A stretch of 64,000 bases of DNA from an uncultured Alphaproteobacteria bacterium (GCA_946188105.1 CAMHTQ010000001.1:21026-85025); one strand, 5' to 3'. Shown: positions 19,135 through 29,302, counted from the stretch's first letter. The notes: generated from the sequence alone by a model not told the origin. Program-made: numbers and translations.

Positions 19135-19212
19135 CCTTGTATCCTTATCTTTTTTATGTACGGCTGGTATTTTATAACTTGAAAACGAACAAAGCAAGTT
19201 TATAATTAGCAT

Positions 19213-20739
19213 ATGATTTCATTAAATTCGATTATTTTTAACGGAATGGATGCTATTAAAATAGATGTCCAGGTTCAATTGGCCAGCGGTCTGGCAAAAC
19301 CAGAGTTCAGTATTATTGGTTTAGCGGATCGTGCCGTCAAAGAATCTGCGGAACGTGTCCGCAATGCACTCAGCGCATTAAATGTTGCACTGCCTCCCAG
19401 ACGTTTGACTGTAAATTTATCCCCCGCAGATGTTGAAAAATCAGGTTCCCATTTTGATCTGCCTATTTTGTGTGGAATCTTATGTGCGCTGGATATATTA
19501 CCCCAAGATAAATTGTCAAAATATCTGATACTGGGCGAAGTTGGACTGGACGGGTCTATATTAAAAACAGACGGTGTTTTACCTGCCAGTGTCTGGGCAA
19601 ACAAAAACGGACTGGGGATTATATGCCCATATACCCAAGGTTCCGAGGCATTATTATCCGACATCACTGATATTTTGGCACCAAAACACGTTCTGGATTT
19701 GATAAATCATTTCAAAGGAATAAATGAATTACAATTTCCACAAAAACCAGACACCACAACCGACCAACCACAAAAAATTGGTGACATGGCCGAGGTTTAT
19801 GGTCAACAAGCCGCCAAACGTGCTTTGGAAATTGCTGCGGCTGGTGGACACGCAATGTTGATGGTGGGGCCTCCGGGATCGGGAAAAACAATGTTGGCAT
19901 CTCGACTGCCGACAATCATGCCAGACATGACAACCGAAGAAATTTTAGAAACATCTGTTATCTATTCTATCGCAGGTCAATTATCAAATCGTGGTTTGAT
20001 TACCAACCGCCCTTTCCGTGCTGTTCACCACACAGCCAGTCCTGTATCATTGGCCGGTGGCGGATCGGACGCACGTCCTGGGGAAATTTCGTTGGCACAT
20101 AACGGGGTATTATTCTTGGACGAATTACCAGAATTTAATCGTTCAACATTGGAAATTTTGCGTCAACCAATGGAATCTGGCAAAATAATGATTTCACGTG
20201 CCAGACACAATGCAACATACCCTGCAAACTTTCAATTGATTGCCGCAATGAATCCATGTCCATGTGGTCATTTAGGTAATGCCGCACTGTCTTGTACACG
20301 CGCACCACGTTGTGCCGAGGCATACCAAAATAAAATTTCAGGTCCCCTGCTGGACAGAATTGATTTGCATGTCGATGTTGATGCCGTCAATCCATGGGAT
20401 ATGAAAACAGATACAAAAACACATGTTGAAACCAGTGCCGAAATTCGCAATCGTGTTGTTATGGCCAGAAATCGCCAATTATCCAGACAAGGATATGTGA
20501 ACGCGATGTTGGACGGCAATGCATTGGATTCTGTTGTTAAAATGACACCTGAAATGACAGAATTTTTAAATACTGCCGCAGAAAAGATTGGTATGTCTGC
20601 TCGTGGCTATAATCGTATCAAACGAATTGCACGCACTATTGCAGATTTGGCCAACAGGGACGATATAATATTGGATGATTTAATCGAGGCATTATCATAT
20701 CGCCCAATAAATCGTGGCAAATACGGTGTAAAACTGTAA
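19213..20739 (+). CDS. YifB/ComM family Mg-chelatase-like AAA ATPase
   Basis: GPPGSGKTMLASRLPTIMP; RPFRAVHHTASPVSLAGGGSDARPGEISLAHNGVLFLDELPEF. Confidence 0.95.
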   Translation: MISLNSIIFNGMDAIKIDVQVQLASGLAKPEFSIIGLADRAVKESAERVRNALSALNVALPPRRLTVNLSPADVEKSGSHFDLPILCGILCALDILPQDKLSKYLILGEVGLDGSILKTDGVLPASVWANKNGLGIICPYTQGSEALLSDITDILAPKHVLDLINHFKGINELQFPQKPDTTTDQPQKIGDMAEVYGQQAAKRALEIAAAGGHAMLMVGPPGSGKTMLASRLPTIMPDMTTEEILETSVIYSIAGQLSNRGLITNRPFRAVHHTASPVSLAGGGSDARPGEISLAHNGVLFLDELPEFNRSTLEILRQPMESGKIMISRARHNATYPANFQLIAAMNPCPCGHLGNAALSCTRAPRCAEAYQNKISGPLLDRIDLHVDVDAVNPWDMKTDTKTHVETSAEIRNRVVMARNRQLSRQGYVNAMLDGNALDSVVKMTPEMTEFLNTAAEKIGMSARGYNRIKRIARTIADLANRDDIILDDLIEALSYRPINRGKYGVKL

Positions 20740-20795
20740 AAACTCTTGATTTTATAGTGAAAAAACTACATTATTATACATGTAGGACAAAAATA

Positions 20796-20869
20796 GCATT
20801 GCCACTTGGGATTTACTACCAATACAGATATCAAAATACTTTATTCGTAATAAATTCGTGTGGTAATGC
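20796..20869 (+). promoter_or_regulatory. Structured 5' leader of rnj (putative multibranch RNA)
   Basis: GCATTGCCAC/GTGGTAATGC outer stem, inner TTGG/CCAA and TTTATT/AATAAA hairpins. Confidence 0.45.
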
Positions 20870-20898
20870 AAAGTTAATAAATAAAGGAATATTAAAAT

Positions 20899-22728
20899 AT
20901 GGTATTATTACATAAAAAATCTGTGGCTGAAAAAAAGACAACCACAAAATCAAAGAAAAAAACAATCCAAGATTATATTGAACCAACTGTTAGCCCAATC
21001 GCTGATATGCCAGAACATGAATCTGATATAAATGATGAAAAGGTGTATTTTATGGCTTTGGGTGGTTTGGAACACGTTGGTCAAAATATGTATTTATACA
21101 AATACAAAGGGAAATTCCTGATCGTCGATTGCGGTATGGGATTTTTAGAAGAAGAAATCGGCGCTGGTGATGTTCAATATTGCGACACCAGTTGGCTTGA
21201 AAAACGCAAAGATGATGTTGTTGCATTTGTGCTGACCCATGGCCACGAAGATCATATTGGTGCATTAAAATTCATTTGGCCAAAATTTAGAAAGCCAATT
21301 TATTGCACTCGTTTTCCTGCCGAAATTTTGCGTCAAACATTTGACGGAATTGAACTGGATTATGATCCTAAACGCGACATTATTGAATTTGATGCAGCTG
21401 GAACAACTTTGGATTTAGATCCATTTACCGTTGAAACATTCCATGTTTCTCACTCGGTTCCCGAGGCACAAATGTTGATAATAAAAACCCCAGCCGGTAA
21501 AATTTTACATACAGGCGACTGGACATTTAACGATGATAACCCAATCGAACCGGCAACCGATTATGCCAGATTACGCGAAATTGGATCTGATCCAAAATTG
21601 TTGGCATGTGTTTGCGACTCTACATCCAGTTCTCGTCAAACACCACAAACCACAGAAATTCAGGTTCGTGAAACATTAACAGAATTGATGAAAAATGCAC
21701 CTGGACGTGTGTTTGTAACGGGATATTCTCGCAGTATTGCCAGATTAAAAATGTTCGCCGAGGCTGCGCATGCCGCGGGACGTATTGCCGCAATCAAAGA
21801 ACGCAGCAACCCCAGTCCCGTCCCATTTGTTGGCTTGCCAGAATTTCGTTCAATTGGTATAGATTTTGGTTATCTAGCAGAAAACGATATTTACCTGCAT
21901 CGCGACATCAAAGATTTACCAGCAGAAAAACAGGCAATATTTTTAACAGGTTCCCAAGGGGAAAAGTTCGCAATGTTAACCCGCCTGTGCCATGGTAATG
22001 TCAAAGAATTAAAACTGATGCCAACCGATACGGTTATATTCAGTGCAATTATTATTCCAGGCCGCGAACAAGATGTATCGACCCTGTATAACAAATTGGC
22101 ACGTATGGGAATAAAAACCCACACTATTTTTGATACTGATAATGTTCACGCATCTGGGCATGCTGGACGTCCTGAATTCGAACGTTTTTACGACATGGTT
22201 CACCCCCAGGTTTCTATTCCAATGCATGGTGATTACATCAATGAAATGTTAAACGGCAAAATGGCAATGGAACGTGGCGGTGCAAAACAGATGATGGTTG
22301 TCCACAACGGTGAAATGATTGCTTTATCCGATGGTAACGAGGCATATGTTGCCGAAACAATCGAAACTAAATTCGTTGTTATGGAGGGCGAAACCGAACG
22401 CAGTGCCGATGACCAGGTGTACAAAAACCGTAAAAAAATCGCAATGAACGGTGCGGTATTTGTAACATTACCTGTCGATAAAAAGGGATTTTTAAAAGGC
22501 CCCCCCGAGGTTTCCAGTGCCGGTATATTTGAATCTGATGATACAGGATTTATGAAACGTCAAATTCAAATTGAAATTACCAAGGCAATTGATGGATTAA
22601 CAAAAACAGAACGCAAGGATAAAAACAATCTGGTTCGTGCTGTTCAAACCGCATCGAACAAGGTTGTACGTGCGTCCCTGGGGGCTGATAAAAAGCCACA
22701 ATACAGTGTTCATTTTGTGCAAAAATAA
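20899..22728 (+). CDS. rnj: Ribonuclease J
   Basis: Metallo-beta-lactamase motif THGHEDHIGAL; beta-CASP HASGHA; 609 aa. Confidence 0.94.
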   Translation: MVLLHKKSVAEKKTTTKSKKKTIQDYIEPTVSPIADMPEHESDINDEKVYFMALGGLEHVGQNMYLYKYKGKFLIVDCGMGFLEEEIGAGDVQYCDTSWLEKRKDDVVAFVLTHGHEDHIGALKFIWPKFRKPIYCTRFPAEILRQTFDGIELDYDPKRDIIEFDAAGTTLDLDPFTVETFHVSHSVPEAQMLIIKTPAGKILHTGDWTFNDDNPIEPATDYARLREIGSDPKLLACVCDSTSSSRQTPQTTEIQVRETLTELMKNAPGRVFVTGYSRSIARLKMFAEAAHAAGRIAAIKERSNPSPVPFVGLPEFRSIGIDFGYLAENDIYLHRDIKDLPAEKQAIFLTGSQGEKFAMLTRLCHGNVKELKLMPTDTVIFSAIIIPGREQDVSTLYNKLARMGIKTHTIFDTDNVHASGHAGRPEFERFYDMVHPQVSIPMHGDYINEMLNGKMAMERGGAKQMMVVHNGEMIALSDGNEAYVAETIETKFVVMEGETERSADDQVYKNRKKIAMNGAVFVTLPVDKKGFLKGPPEVSSAGIFESDDTGFMKRQIQIEITKAIDGLTKTERKDKNNLVRAVQTASNKVVRASLGADKKPQYSVHFVQK

Positions 22729-22731
22729 TAA

Positions 22732-22749
22732 ATGCCCCAAACGGGGCAT
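22732..22749 (+). terminator. Intrinsic terminator of rnj
   Basis: ATGCCCC-AAAC-GGGGCAT followed by TTTTTTT. Confidence 0.85.
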
Positions 22750-22819
22750 TTTTTTATGCCTGCACCTTGAATTTCCTTAAAAAACTGATAAAATAATATA
22801 GATAATAAAAGGTATTGTT

Positions 22820-23812
22820 ATGTCTGATAAAATTATTTTAACAGGAATTAAACCAACCGGTATGCCACATATCGGCAATTATCTTGGTGTCTATAAACAT
22901 TTAATAGAATTATCCCAAGATTACAAAACCGTTGCTTTTATTGCTGATTTGCACGCATTAAACACAATTCATGACCCCAAGGTAATTAAACAATACACCT
23001 ATGAAATGGCTGCATTTATATTGGCTATGGGCTTGAATATGGATAATGCGATTTTATTCCGCCAATCAGATATTGATGCTATTTATAAATTAAATACATT
23101 TTTAATGAATGTAACCCCAAAAGGTTTAATGAACCGCGCCCATTCTTACAAGGCAATATTGGAAAAAAATGCCGCATCAGGTGATGATCCTGATAACGGT
23201 GTTAATATGGGATTATATACCTATCCTATTTTAATGAGTGCCGATATTTTATTGTATAATTCTGATATCGTGCCTGTTGGTTCTGATCAAAAACAACACG
23301 TAGAATTCGCTCGTGACATTGCCGAATACTTTAATCGCACATACGGCAATACGTTCCGGTTACCCGAACCCCAGATTAGCAAAGATTCCGGTTTGATACC
23401 AGGTTTAGACGGCCGTAAAATGAGCAAATCTTATGATAATACGATTCCAATTTTCGCACCTGAATCTGAATTGAAAAAGAAAATTATGCGTATCATCACA
23501 GATAGTAAATTACCAGACGAACCAAAAAATCCTGACGAGTCAACTATCTTTTTATTATACAAACATTTCGCAACCGATGCCCAAATTGCAAATATGCGTG
23601 AATTATTTGAAAAAGGTAAAATCGGTTATGGCGATGCTAAAAAGATGCTGTTTGATGCAATCAACACTTATTTATCAGAACCACGTAAAAAATATGAATA
23701 TTTCATGTCGCATACTGATGAATTAGACAAGATTTTGGCAGACGGGGCTGCAACTGCCACTAAAATTGCCAACAAGACAATCGAACGCATTAAAAAGTCG
23801 ATGCTGGGTTAA
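22820..23812 (+). CDS. trpS: Tryptophanyl-tRNA synthetase
   Basis: GIKPTGMPHIGNYLG; GLDGRKMSKSYDN. Confidence 0.97.
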   Translation: MSDKIILTGIKPTGMPHIGNYLGVYKHLIELSQDYKTVAFIADLHALNTIHDPKVIKQYTYEMAAFILAMGLNMDNAILFRQSDIDAIYKLNTFLMNVTPKGLMNRAHSYKAILEKNAASGDDPDNGVNMGLYTYPILMSADILLYNSDIVPVGSDQKQHVEFARDIAEYFNRTYGNTFRLPEPQISKDSGLIPGLDGRKMSKSYDNTIPIFAPESELKKKIMRIITDSKLPDEPKNPDESTIFLLYKHFATDAQIANMRELFEKGKIGYGDAKKMLFDAINTYLSEPRKKYEYFMSHTDELDKILADGAATATKIANKTIERIKKSMLG

Positions 23813-23836
23813 ACAAAAAAAACGGAGGGAGAAACA

Positions 23837-24553
23837 ATGAAAGCATTTACCTGGATTTTATGTGCCGTATTGGCGGTTATCGGTTATAACTATTTTGATA
23901 ATACCCCACCCAGAACCGTATCAACAAATGGCGAATGTTTAACAACCGCTCCACGTGACAGAACCGCAATAACTCTGCGTGTCACAACATTGGATAAAAA
24001 CGCATTACAATCTATGCGGGCTGCGACCAATAAAATGGCAGAAATAAACACATTCCTCAGCAATCTGGATGTGAAAACCCAAACCACAGAATTTAATTCT
24101 TATGAAAAATCAGAATGGAATCATACCGCACAAAAATCTGTAAATCTGGGCTTTGAAACAACCATTGCGGTCGAAGTTTCTGCAGACAATATGGATATAA
24201 TCGAACAGGTATTAAATCAATTTGCTGGCCAACCAAACATTTATGTTGGCGGATTGCAAATGTTCACCAGTGCTGAAACAATGCAACCAATTATGGAAAA
24301 ATGTCTGAGCGAAGCCGTCCAAAACGCGAAAAAACGTGCGGCTGCATTGGTTGGTGGCGACAACAGAACCGTTGGCAGATTATTATCTGTATCATACGGA
24401 AATGTATCTTATGATGCTAACCCAACGGCAAATTATCGTTTAATGGCCGCCAAAGCAACATCCGAAGCAATGGATGCCGGTGCATTTGGAACATTAACAT
24501 CCAAAGAAACTAATGTATCTGTCAAAGTTTCTGCAACATTTGAAATAAAGTAA
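23837..24553 (+). CDS. SIMPL-domain (DUF541) protein
   Basis: N-terminal signal/anchor, oligomeric SIMPL pattern with AVQNAKKRAAALV..GRLLSVSYG. Confidence 0.75.
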   Translation: MKAFTWILCAVLAVIGYNYFDNTPPRTVSTNGECLTTAPRDRTAITLRVTTLDKNALQSMRAATNKMAEINTFLSNLDVKTQTTEFNSYEKSEWNHTAQKSVNLGFETTIAVEVSADNMDIIEQVLNQFAGQPNIYVGGLQMFTSAETMQPIMEKCLSEAVQNAKKRAAALVGGDNRTVGRLLSVSYGNVSYDANPTANYRLMAAKATSEAMDAGAFGTLTSKETNVSVKVSATFEIK

Positions 24554-24554
24554 A

Positions 24555-25481
24555 ATGAATGAAGTCGTTTCTGATTTTATAGATTATTTGCTGAATACGA
24601 AAAATTATTCTGAACATACAGCAACCGCTTATGAAACAGATATACACGACTTTATAAAATTTTATTCCAATTGGTCCAGCAACGATTTATTACCAGCCGA
24701 CCTGGGCAAACTGGATACATTTTGTTTCCGCGCATGGCTGGCTGATCGGGCACGCAGAAATCTGGAACACAAATCGACAGCTCGCGCATTATCTTCATTA
24801 CGTGGCTTTTATAAATTCATAGGGAAAAAATACAACATCCAAAACGATGCAATTGGTTTGATATCATCCCCAAAGGTTCCCAGAAAATTATCAAAAGCAA
24901 TTGAAACATCCGAATTTACTGATATGAAATCTGCACTGGCAACCATTGATAAAAAAAATCCATGGGTTGCGACACGTGATTGGGCATTACTAACATTATT
25001 GTTTGGATGCGGTTTGCGTATATCCGAGGCACTATCACTAAAAGTTCGCGATATGCAAAACGCGCCAACAACCCTTCGCATAATTGGTAAAGGTCAAAAA
25101 GAACGTATTGTTCCTGTATTACCGGCTGTAAATGAAGCTATTGCTAAATATATTGCCGATTGCCCTTACTCTGGTGACCCAGACAAACCATTATTCCGCA
25201 GTGTAAAAGGATTACCAATGTCGGCACGTATGGCAGAAAAAACTGTCGAAAATCTGCGGGCATATTTACAATTGCCAGATTATGTAACCCCACATGCCCT
25301 GCGGCATACATTTGCAACCGCCCTGTTGTCGGGTGGTGCCGATTTACGCAGTTTGCAAGAATTATTGGGACATGCATCCCTTTCTACAACACAACTATAT
25401 ACCAAGGTAAATATGGCTGAAATAAATAATATCTATGCCCATGCACATCCTTTTGCCAAACACGACCCAAATAACGAATAA
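24555..25481 (+). CDS. Tyrosine recombinase XerC/XerD family
   Basis: Catalytic R..K..HALRHTFAT..LLSGG..LQELLGHASLSTTQLYTKV. Confidence 0.93.
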   Translation: MNEVVSDFIDYLLNTKNYSEHTATAYETDIHDFIKFYSNWSSNDLLPADLGKLDTFCFRAWLADRARRNLEHKSTARALSSLRGFYKFIGKKYNIQNDAIGLISSPKVPRKLSKAIETSEFTDMKSALATIDKKNPWVATRDWALLTLLFGCGLRISEALSLKVRDMQNAPTTLRIIGKGQKERIVPVLPAVNEAIAKYIADCPYSGDPDKPLFRSVKGLPMSARMAEKTVENLRAYLQLPDYVTPHALRHTFATALLSGGADLRSLQELLGHASLSTTQLYTKVNMAEINNIYAHAHPFAKHDPNNE

Positions 25482-25528
25482 ATTCTACGAAATTCAAATT
25501 ATTCCTTAATTTTTTCCTGAAAAATTGC

Positions 25529-25557
25529 TATAATATTCCTTGAAAAAGCAAGGAATA
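25529..25557 (+). promoter_or_regulatory. -10 box abutting 9-bp palindrome (operator or hairpin)
   Basis: TATAAT (25529..25534) then TATTCCTTG-AAAAAG-CAAGGAATA; the right arm contains the SD. Confidence 0.5.
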
Positions 25558-25562
25558 CCGAT

Positions 25563-27983
25563 ATGGCATTAAAAAAAATAAAAGATTTAATTCGTGAAAT
25601 GATTTTTGAAACATCAGCACATGAACATGAATATGCAAATGTTATGGCGAATTTGGTATTTAACCGCAGTACAGATTATGATGCAGTTGCAGATGATGCC
25701 ATTTCAAAAGACACAGAATTGAACATAAAAAAACAAAAGATAAACAATGCACTGGATAAAAAAAATCAAAAAATAAAAATGCACGGTGGGAAAAAAAATA
25801 CAATGCCCGCCGAAGAATTCCGTGCAGCGATGATAAAATTAAACAAACAAAAAGGTATTTTAACCGAACTGCAACACCAAACAATCGATGAAAGGATGCG
25901 TGTTGGTTTTGCATCGATTGACCCGGTGACAAAAAAATATGCATGTTTGCGCCATTTGGCAAACAAATGTATAAAACAGGAAGATTTACCAACAATAGAA
26001 AACGAAAATGACAAATTTATATATGCAGATGAAGATGCATTTAAATCTTCGCAAACTGCCATCCACTTTCGTGAAATCGCGGATTATGTGGATTATATTT
26101 TTGGGGCGCGCGAATCTAAAATAACCGAGCCACAATCGATTATCGAAATAATCAAAAATGATGCCAAAGAATTAGGCATGAATTTGGGCGAATTAACTGC
26201 GGAAAATATTCCTAACATATACAACAACTTATTGAACCGTATTGCCGAAGAAAATAAGGCAAAACAAACCGAGGCCGAACAAATTGAACAAAGTCAAATC
26301 GGTGTTAAACTTATCCAAGATTTTGGGGATGGATTGGCAATGTACCGTTTATTGCCAGATACGGAATATTATAACGAGCATGGCGAACACCGTAATTTGG
26401 TATATGAATCTAATCAAATGGGTATTTGCATTGGGCAAAAAACACAAAGCTATTCCAAAAAAATTTTAGAAACCAAAGAAAACCAATATTACACCCTGCG
26501 CAGTCGTGAAAAAAATGGCCAGTTGGTTCCACATTGCACTATCGAGGTTAATGGCGATACTATTTCCCAAGTCAAAGGTAAATCAAACGGACCTGTTAAT
26601 AGTAATTATATAAAACCTGTGCGTGAATTTTTGAAAAACCGTTTAAATTGCGCCTTTCCAGGCGAAGAAGCAGACGGCAAACGCAAATTATACGATTATT
26701 CTAATATAGGTTTTATACAAGATGTACACGATCAAACCGTTGATATATTTAACCTACCGGAAAATACTGAACTTGATAGGATATCTTATGCACTATTATC
26801 GACACGTGGCTTTGATATAAAAAACATTAAAACAATCAACACAATATCAGTTGTTGGCGAAAAGATTACTCAATCATATATTGATAAAATTAATAAATTT
26901 ACTGACAAAGTTAAAGGAATCGCAATTAACTCAGCAAAATTATATGGCGATTTAGATTTTGGTGTAGAATCTTTAGAGTTATATAACACTGATTTATCAA
27001 ATGTGACTAGTATTAAATTTAACAATATAAACAGCCTGGATTTAAGCAACGCAAAAGGATTGCATGGCGATTTAGATTTCAGTGGTGTAGGATATTTACA
27101 TTTAGACCATACTGATTTATCAAATGTAACTAATATGAAATTTAACAATATAAACCGCCTGGATTTAAGAGACGCAAAAGGATTGCATGGCAATTTGGAT
27201 TTCAACGGTGTAAAAGAATTATATTTATATAACACTGATTTATCAAATGTAACTAATATGAAATTTAACAATATATACAGCCTATATTTAAGCAGCGCAA
27301 CAGGTTTGCATGGCGATTTAGATTTCAGTGGTGTAGAATATTTACGTTTAGACCATGCTGATTTATCAAATGTAACTAATATGAAATTTAACAATATAAA
27401 CGCCCTGAATTTAGACGACGCAAAAGGATTGCATGGCGATTTAGATTTTAGTGGTGTAAAAGTATTAGATTTACGCGGGACTGATTTTTCAAATGTGACT
27501 AATATTAAATTTAATCCAAAAGCAACAATATTAAATTTAAGCAACGCAAAAGGATTGCATGGCGATTTAGATTTCAGTGGTGTAGAATCTTTAGAGTTAT
27601 ATCACACTGATTTATCAAATGTGACTAGTATTAAATTTAACAATATAAACCGCCTGGATTTACACAGCGCAACAGGATTGCATGGCGATTTAGATTTTAG
27701 TGGTGTAAAAGAATTATATTTATATAACATTGATGTGACTAATATGAAATTTAACAATATAAACCGCCTGGATTTACGCAGCGCAGGATTGCATGGCGAT
27801 TTAGATTTTAGTGGTGTAAAAGAATTATATTTATATAAAACTGATTTATCAAATGTGACTAGTATTAAATTTAAACCAATGGGTTATATACGCGGGATTT
27901 CAAAGGAAGAGCAAAAACGTTTAAAAAAGAAAAATATGTTATACAAAATAACTCATATATTATCACGCGATCCAAATTATTAA
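25563..27983 (+). CDS. LRR/BspA-like repeat protein with PcfJ-like N-terminal region
   Basis: About 41-aa tandem repeats HGDLDFSGVKxLxLxxTDLSNVTNMKFNNINRLDLRxAKGL; N-terminal GICIGQKTQSYSKKI..YYTLRSRE..PHCTIEVNGDTISQVKGKSN. Confidence 0.7.
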   Translation: MALKKIKDLIREMIFETSAHEHEYANVMANLVFNRSTDYDAVADDAISKDTELNIKKQKINNALDKKNQKIKMHGGKKNTMPAEEFRAAMIKLNKQKGILTELQHQTIDERMRVGFASIDPVTKKYACLRHLANKCIKQEDLPTIENENDKFIYADEDAFKSSQTAIHFREIADYVDYIFGARESKITEPQSIIEIIKNDAKELGMNLGELTAENIPNIYNNLLNRIAEENKAKQTEAEQIEQSQIGVKLIQDFGDGLAMYRLLPDTEYYNEHGEHRNLVYESNQMGICIGQKTQSYSKKILETKENQYYTLRSREKNGQLVPHCTIEVNGDTISQVKGKSNGPVNSNYIKPVREFLKNRLNCAFPGEEADGKRKLYDYSNIGFIQDVHDQTVDIFNLPENTELDRISYALLSTRGFDIKNIKTINTISVVGEKITQSYIDKINKFTDKVKGIAINSAKLYGDLDFGVESLELYNTDLSNVTSIKFNNINSLDLSNAKGLHGDLDFSGVGYLHLDHTDLSNVTNMKFNNINRLDLRDAKGLHGNLDFNGVKELYLYNTDLSNVTNMKFNNIYSLYLSSATGLHGDLDFSGVEYLRLDHADLSNVTNMKFNNINALNLDDAKGLHGDLDFSGVKVLDLRGTDFSNVTNIKFNPKATILNLSNAKGLHGDLDFSGVESLELYHTDLSNVTSIKFNNINRLDLHSATGLHGDLDFSGVKELYLYNIDVTNMKFNNINRLDLRSAGLHGDLDFSGVKELYLYKTDLSNVTSIKFKPMGYIRGISKEEQKRLKKKNMLYKITHILSRDPNY
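26940..27870 (+). repeat. Tandem repeat, about 123-bp period, within LRR-like gene
   Basis: GGATTGCATGGCGATTTAGATTT recurs about every 123 nt, about 8 copies. Confidence 0.85.
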
Positions 27984-27986
27984 AAA

Positions 27987-28012
27987 AACCGCTGGGTTTC
28001 TCCCCAGCGGTT
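27987..28012. terminator. Intrinsic terminator between convergent genes
   Basis: AACCGCTGGG-TTTCTC-CCCAGCGGTT with flanking A/T runs. Confidence 0.75.
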
Positions 28013-28033
28013 TCCTTTTTATCCTTTTCCCTA

Positions 28034-28666
28034 TTAACGAGAATAGAATTCGACAACCAATTCTGGAAACATTTGTACAGGATATGGAACATCTGCAAAT
28101 GCAGGTACGCGAACAAATGTTGCAGTAAAGTTTGCACTATCAACGTTCACATAATCACAGAAATTACGTTCACCAGATTCCAAAGCCAACACAACCAATG
28201 GCATTTGCTTTGCTTTTTCGCTAACTGTGATAACATCCCCTGGGTTTACACGATATGATGGGATCTTAACGCGTTTGCCATTGACATAAATGTGACCATG
28301 GTTAATCAATTGACGAGAAGAGAACACAGTTGGAGCTAATTTTGCACGATATACAACAGCATCCAAACGACGTTCCAACAAACCAATCAAGTTGTCAGGA
28401 GTATCGCCTTTCATATTATCGGCCTCGGCATAATATTTGTGGAACTTCTTTTCACCAATATTACCATAATAACCCTTTAATGTCTGTTTAGCACGCATCT
28501 GTTGTGCATAAGCAGAATTATTGCCACCACGAGATGTTGGACCATGTTGACCAGGTTTATATTTACGTTTGTTAAATGGAGATTTTGCCTGTCCCCACAA
28601 ATTAACGCCCAAAGAACGAGCGATTTTCAATTTACGTGTGCTACGTTTTGCACCAGCTCTTGCCAT
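28034..28666 (-). CDS. rpsD: 30S ribosomal protein S4
   Basis: KRKYKPGQHGP; LERRLDAVVYRAKLAPTVFSSRQLINHGHIYVNGKRVKIPSYRV. Confidence 0.97.
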   Translation of the reverse strand: MARAGAKRSTRKLKIARSLGVNLWGQAKSPFNKRKYKPGQHGPTSRGGNNSAYAQQMRAKQTLKGYYGNIGEKKFHKYYAEADNMKGDTPDNLIGLLERRLDAVVYRAKLAPTVFSSRQLINHGHIYVNGKRVKIPSYRVNPGDVITVSEKAKQMPLVVLALESGERNFCDYVNVDSANFTATFVRVPAFADVPYPVQMFPELVVEFYSR

Positions 28667-28739
28667 AATTTATCCTTTTTTTTGGTTTTTTCTTGTGCCA
28701 GATATTTAACAGAATCCTTATCACATGCGGGACCAAAAA

Positions 28740-28777
28740 GCACCGCCGTTTAATCAGTTCTGATTACCCAGCGGTGC
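28740..28777 (-). terminator. Terminator-like hairpin upstream of rpsD
   Basis: GCACCGC..GCGGTGC with inner TAATCA-GAAC-TGATTA stem, T5 tract on the minus strand. Confidence 0.65.
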
Positions 28778-28813
28778 GTATATTAAAACATTTTTACCAG
28801 AAAATCAAGTTTT

Positions 28814-29302
28814 TTATTGATATTGTCTTATGCGTTTTTGTAATTTTTTAAACAATCTTTCAGGCCAAGGTATTTCGTATCGTGGTCTTTTAATTCCATA
28901 ATACAGCTCCTTGCGAAAGTCAGAGTTTTCGCAAACCTGGTACGCAAACTCGCGTGCACAGTTTTTTGCACACAATTCCGCCGAAACGCGCTTGCCATCC
29001 CAGACCCAATCGGCCGTTGTTCCATCTTTCAATGCAATACGACCCCATGCGGTTGGACCGGGTTCAGCCGATGGATTGCCTGTCTCGGCATATTCGCCCT
29101 CTGTTATTGACGACATTATTTGAAATTCTGCAATAAATGGATTTTTTTTCAGCTCCCATTTAAACACAGATTTTACATATTTAATCTCCTCTATATCTTG
29201 ACCACGATATGTCGTCGCAGGTTTTCCACCAACAAAAACATCAACCACACCTTTGTCGTCATATTTTACCGTTATAAATTCTGTATTTGGAATATCATTC
29301 AT
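28814..29302 (-). CDS. Hypothetical protein
   Basis: 162-aa ORF in apparent operon with 29315..29689. Confidence 0.6.
   Translation of the reverse strand: MNDIPNTEFITVKYDDKGVVDVFVGGKPATTYRGQDIEEIKYVKSVFKWELKKNPFIAEFQIMSSITEGEYAETGNPSAEPGPTAWGRIALKDGTTADWVWDGKRVSAELCAKNCAREFAYQVCENSDFRKELYYGIKRPRYEIPWPERLFKKLQKRIRQYQ

Noticed and set aside
24555-25481. Phage/ICE integrase
   Set aside because: Short XerC/D-type protein in housekeeping context with no mobile-element neighbours or att sites
26870-27544. 224-aa minus-strand repeat ORF
   Set aside because: Mirror of the 123-bp tandem repeats of the LRR-like gene; open because of repeat codon structure
26940-27870. CRISPR-like regular repeats
   Set aside because: Repeats are contiguous, in-frame and coding; no spacers and no cas genes
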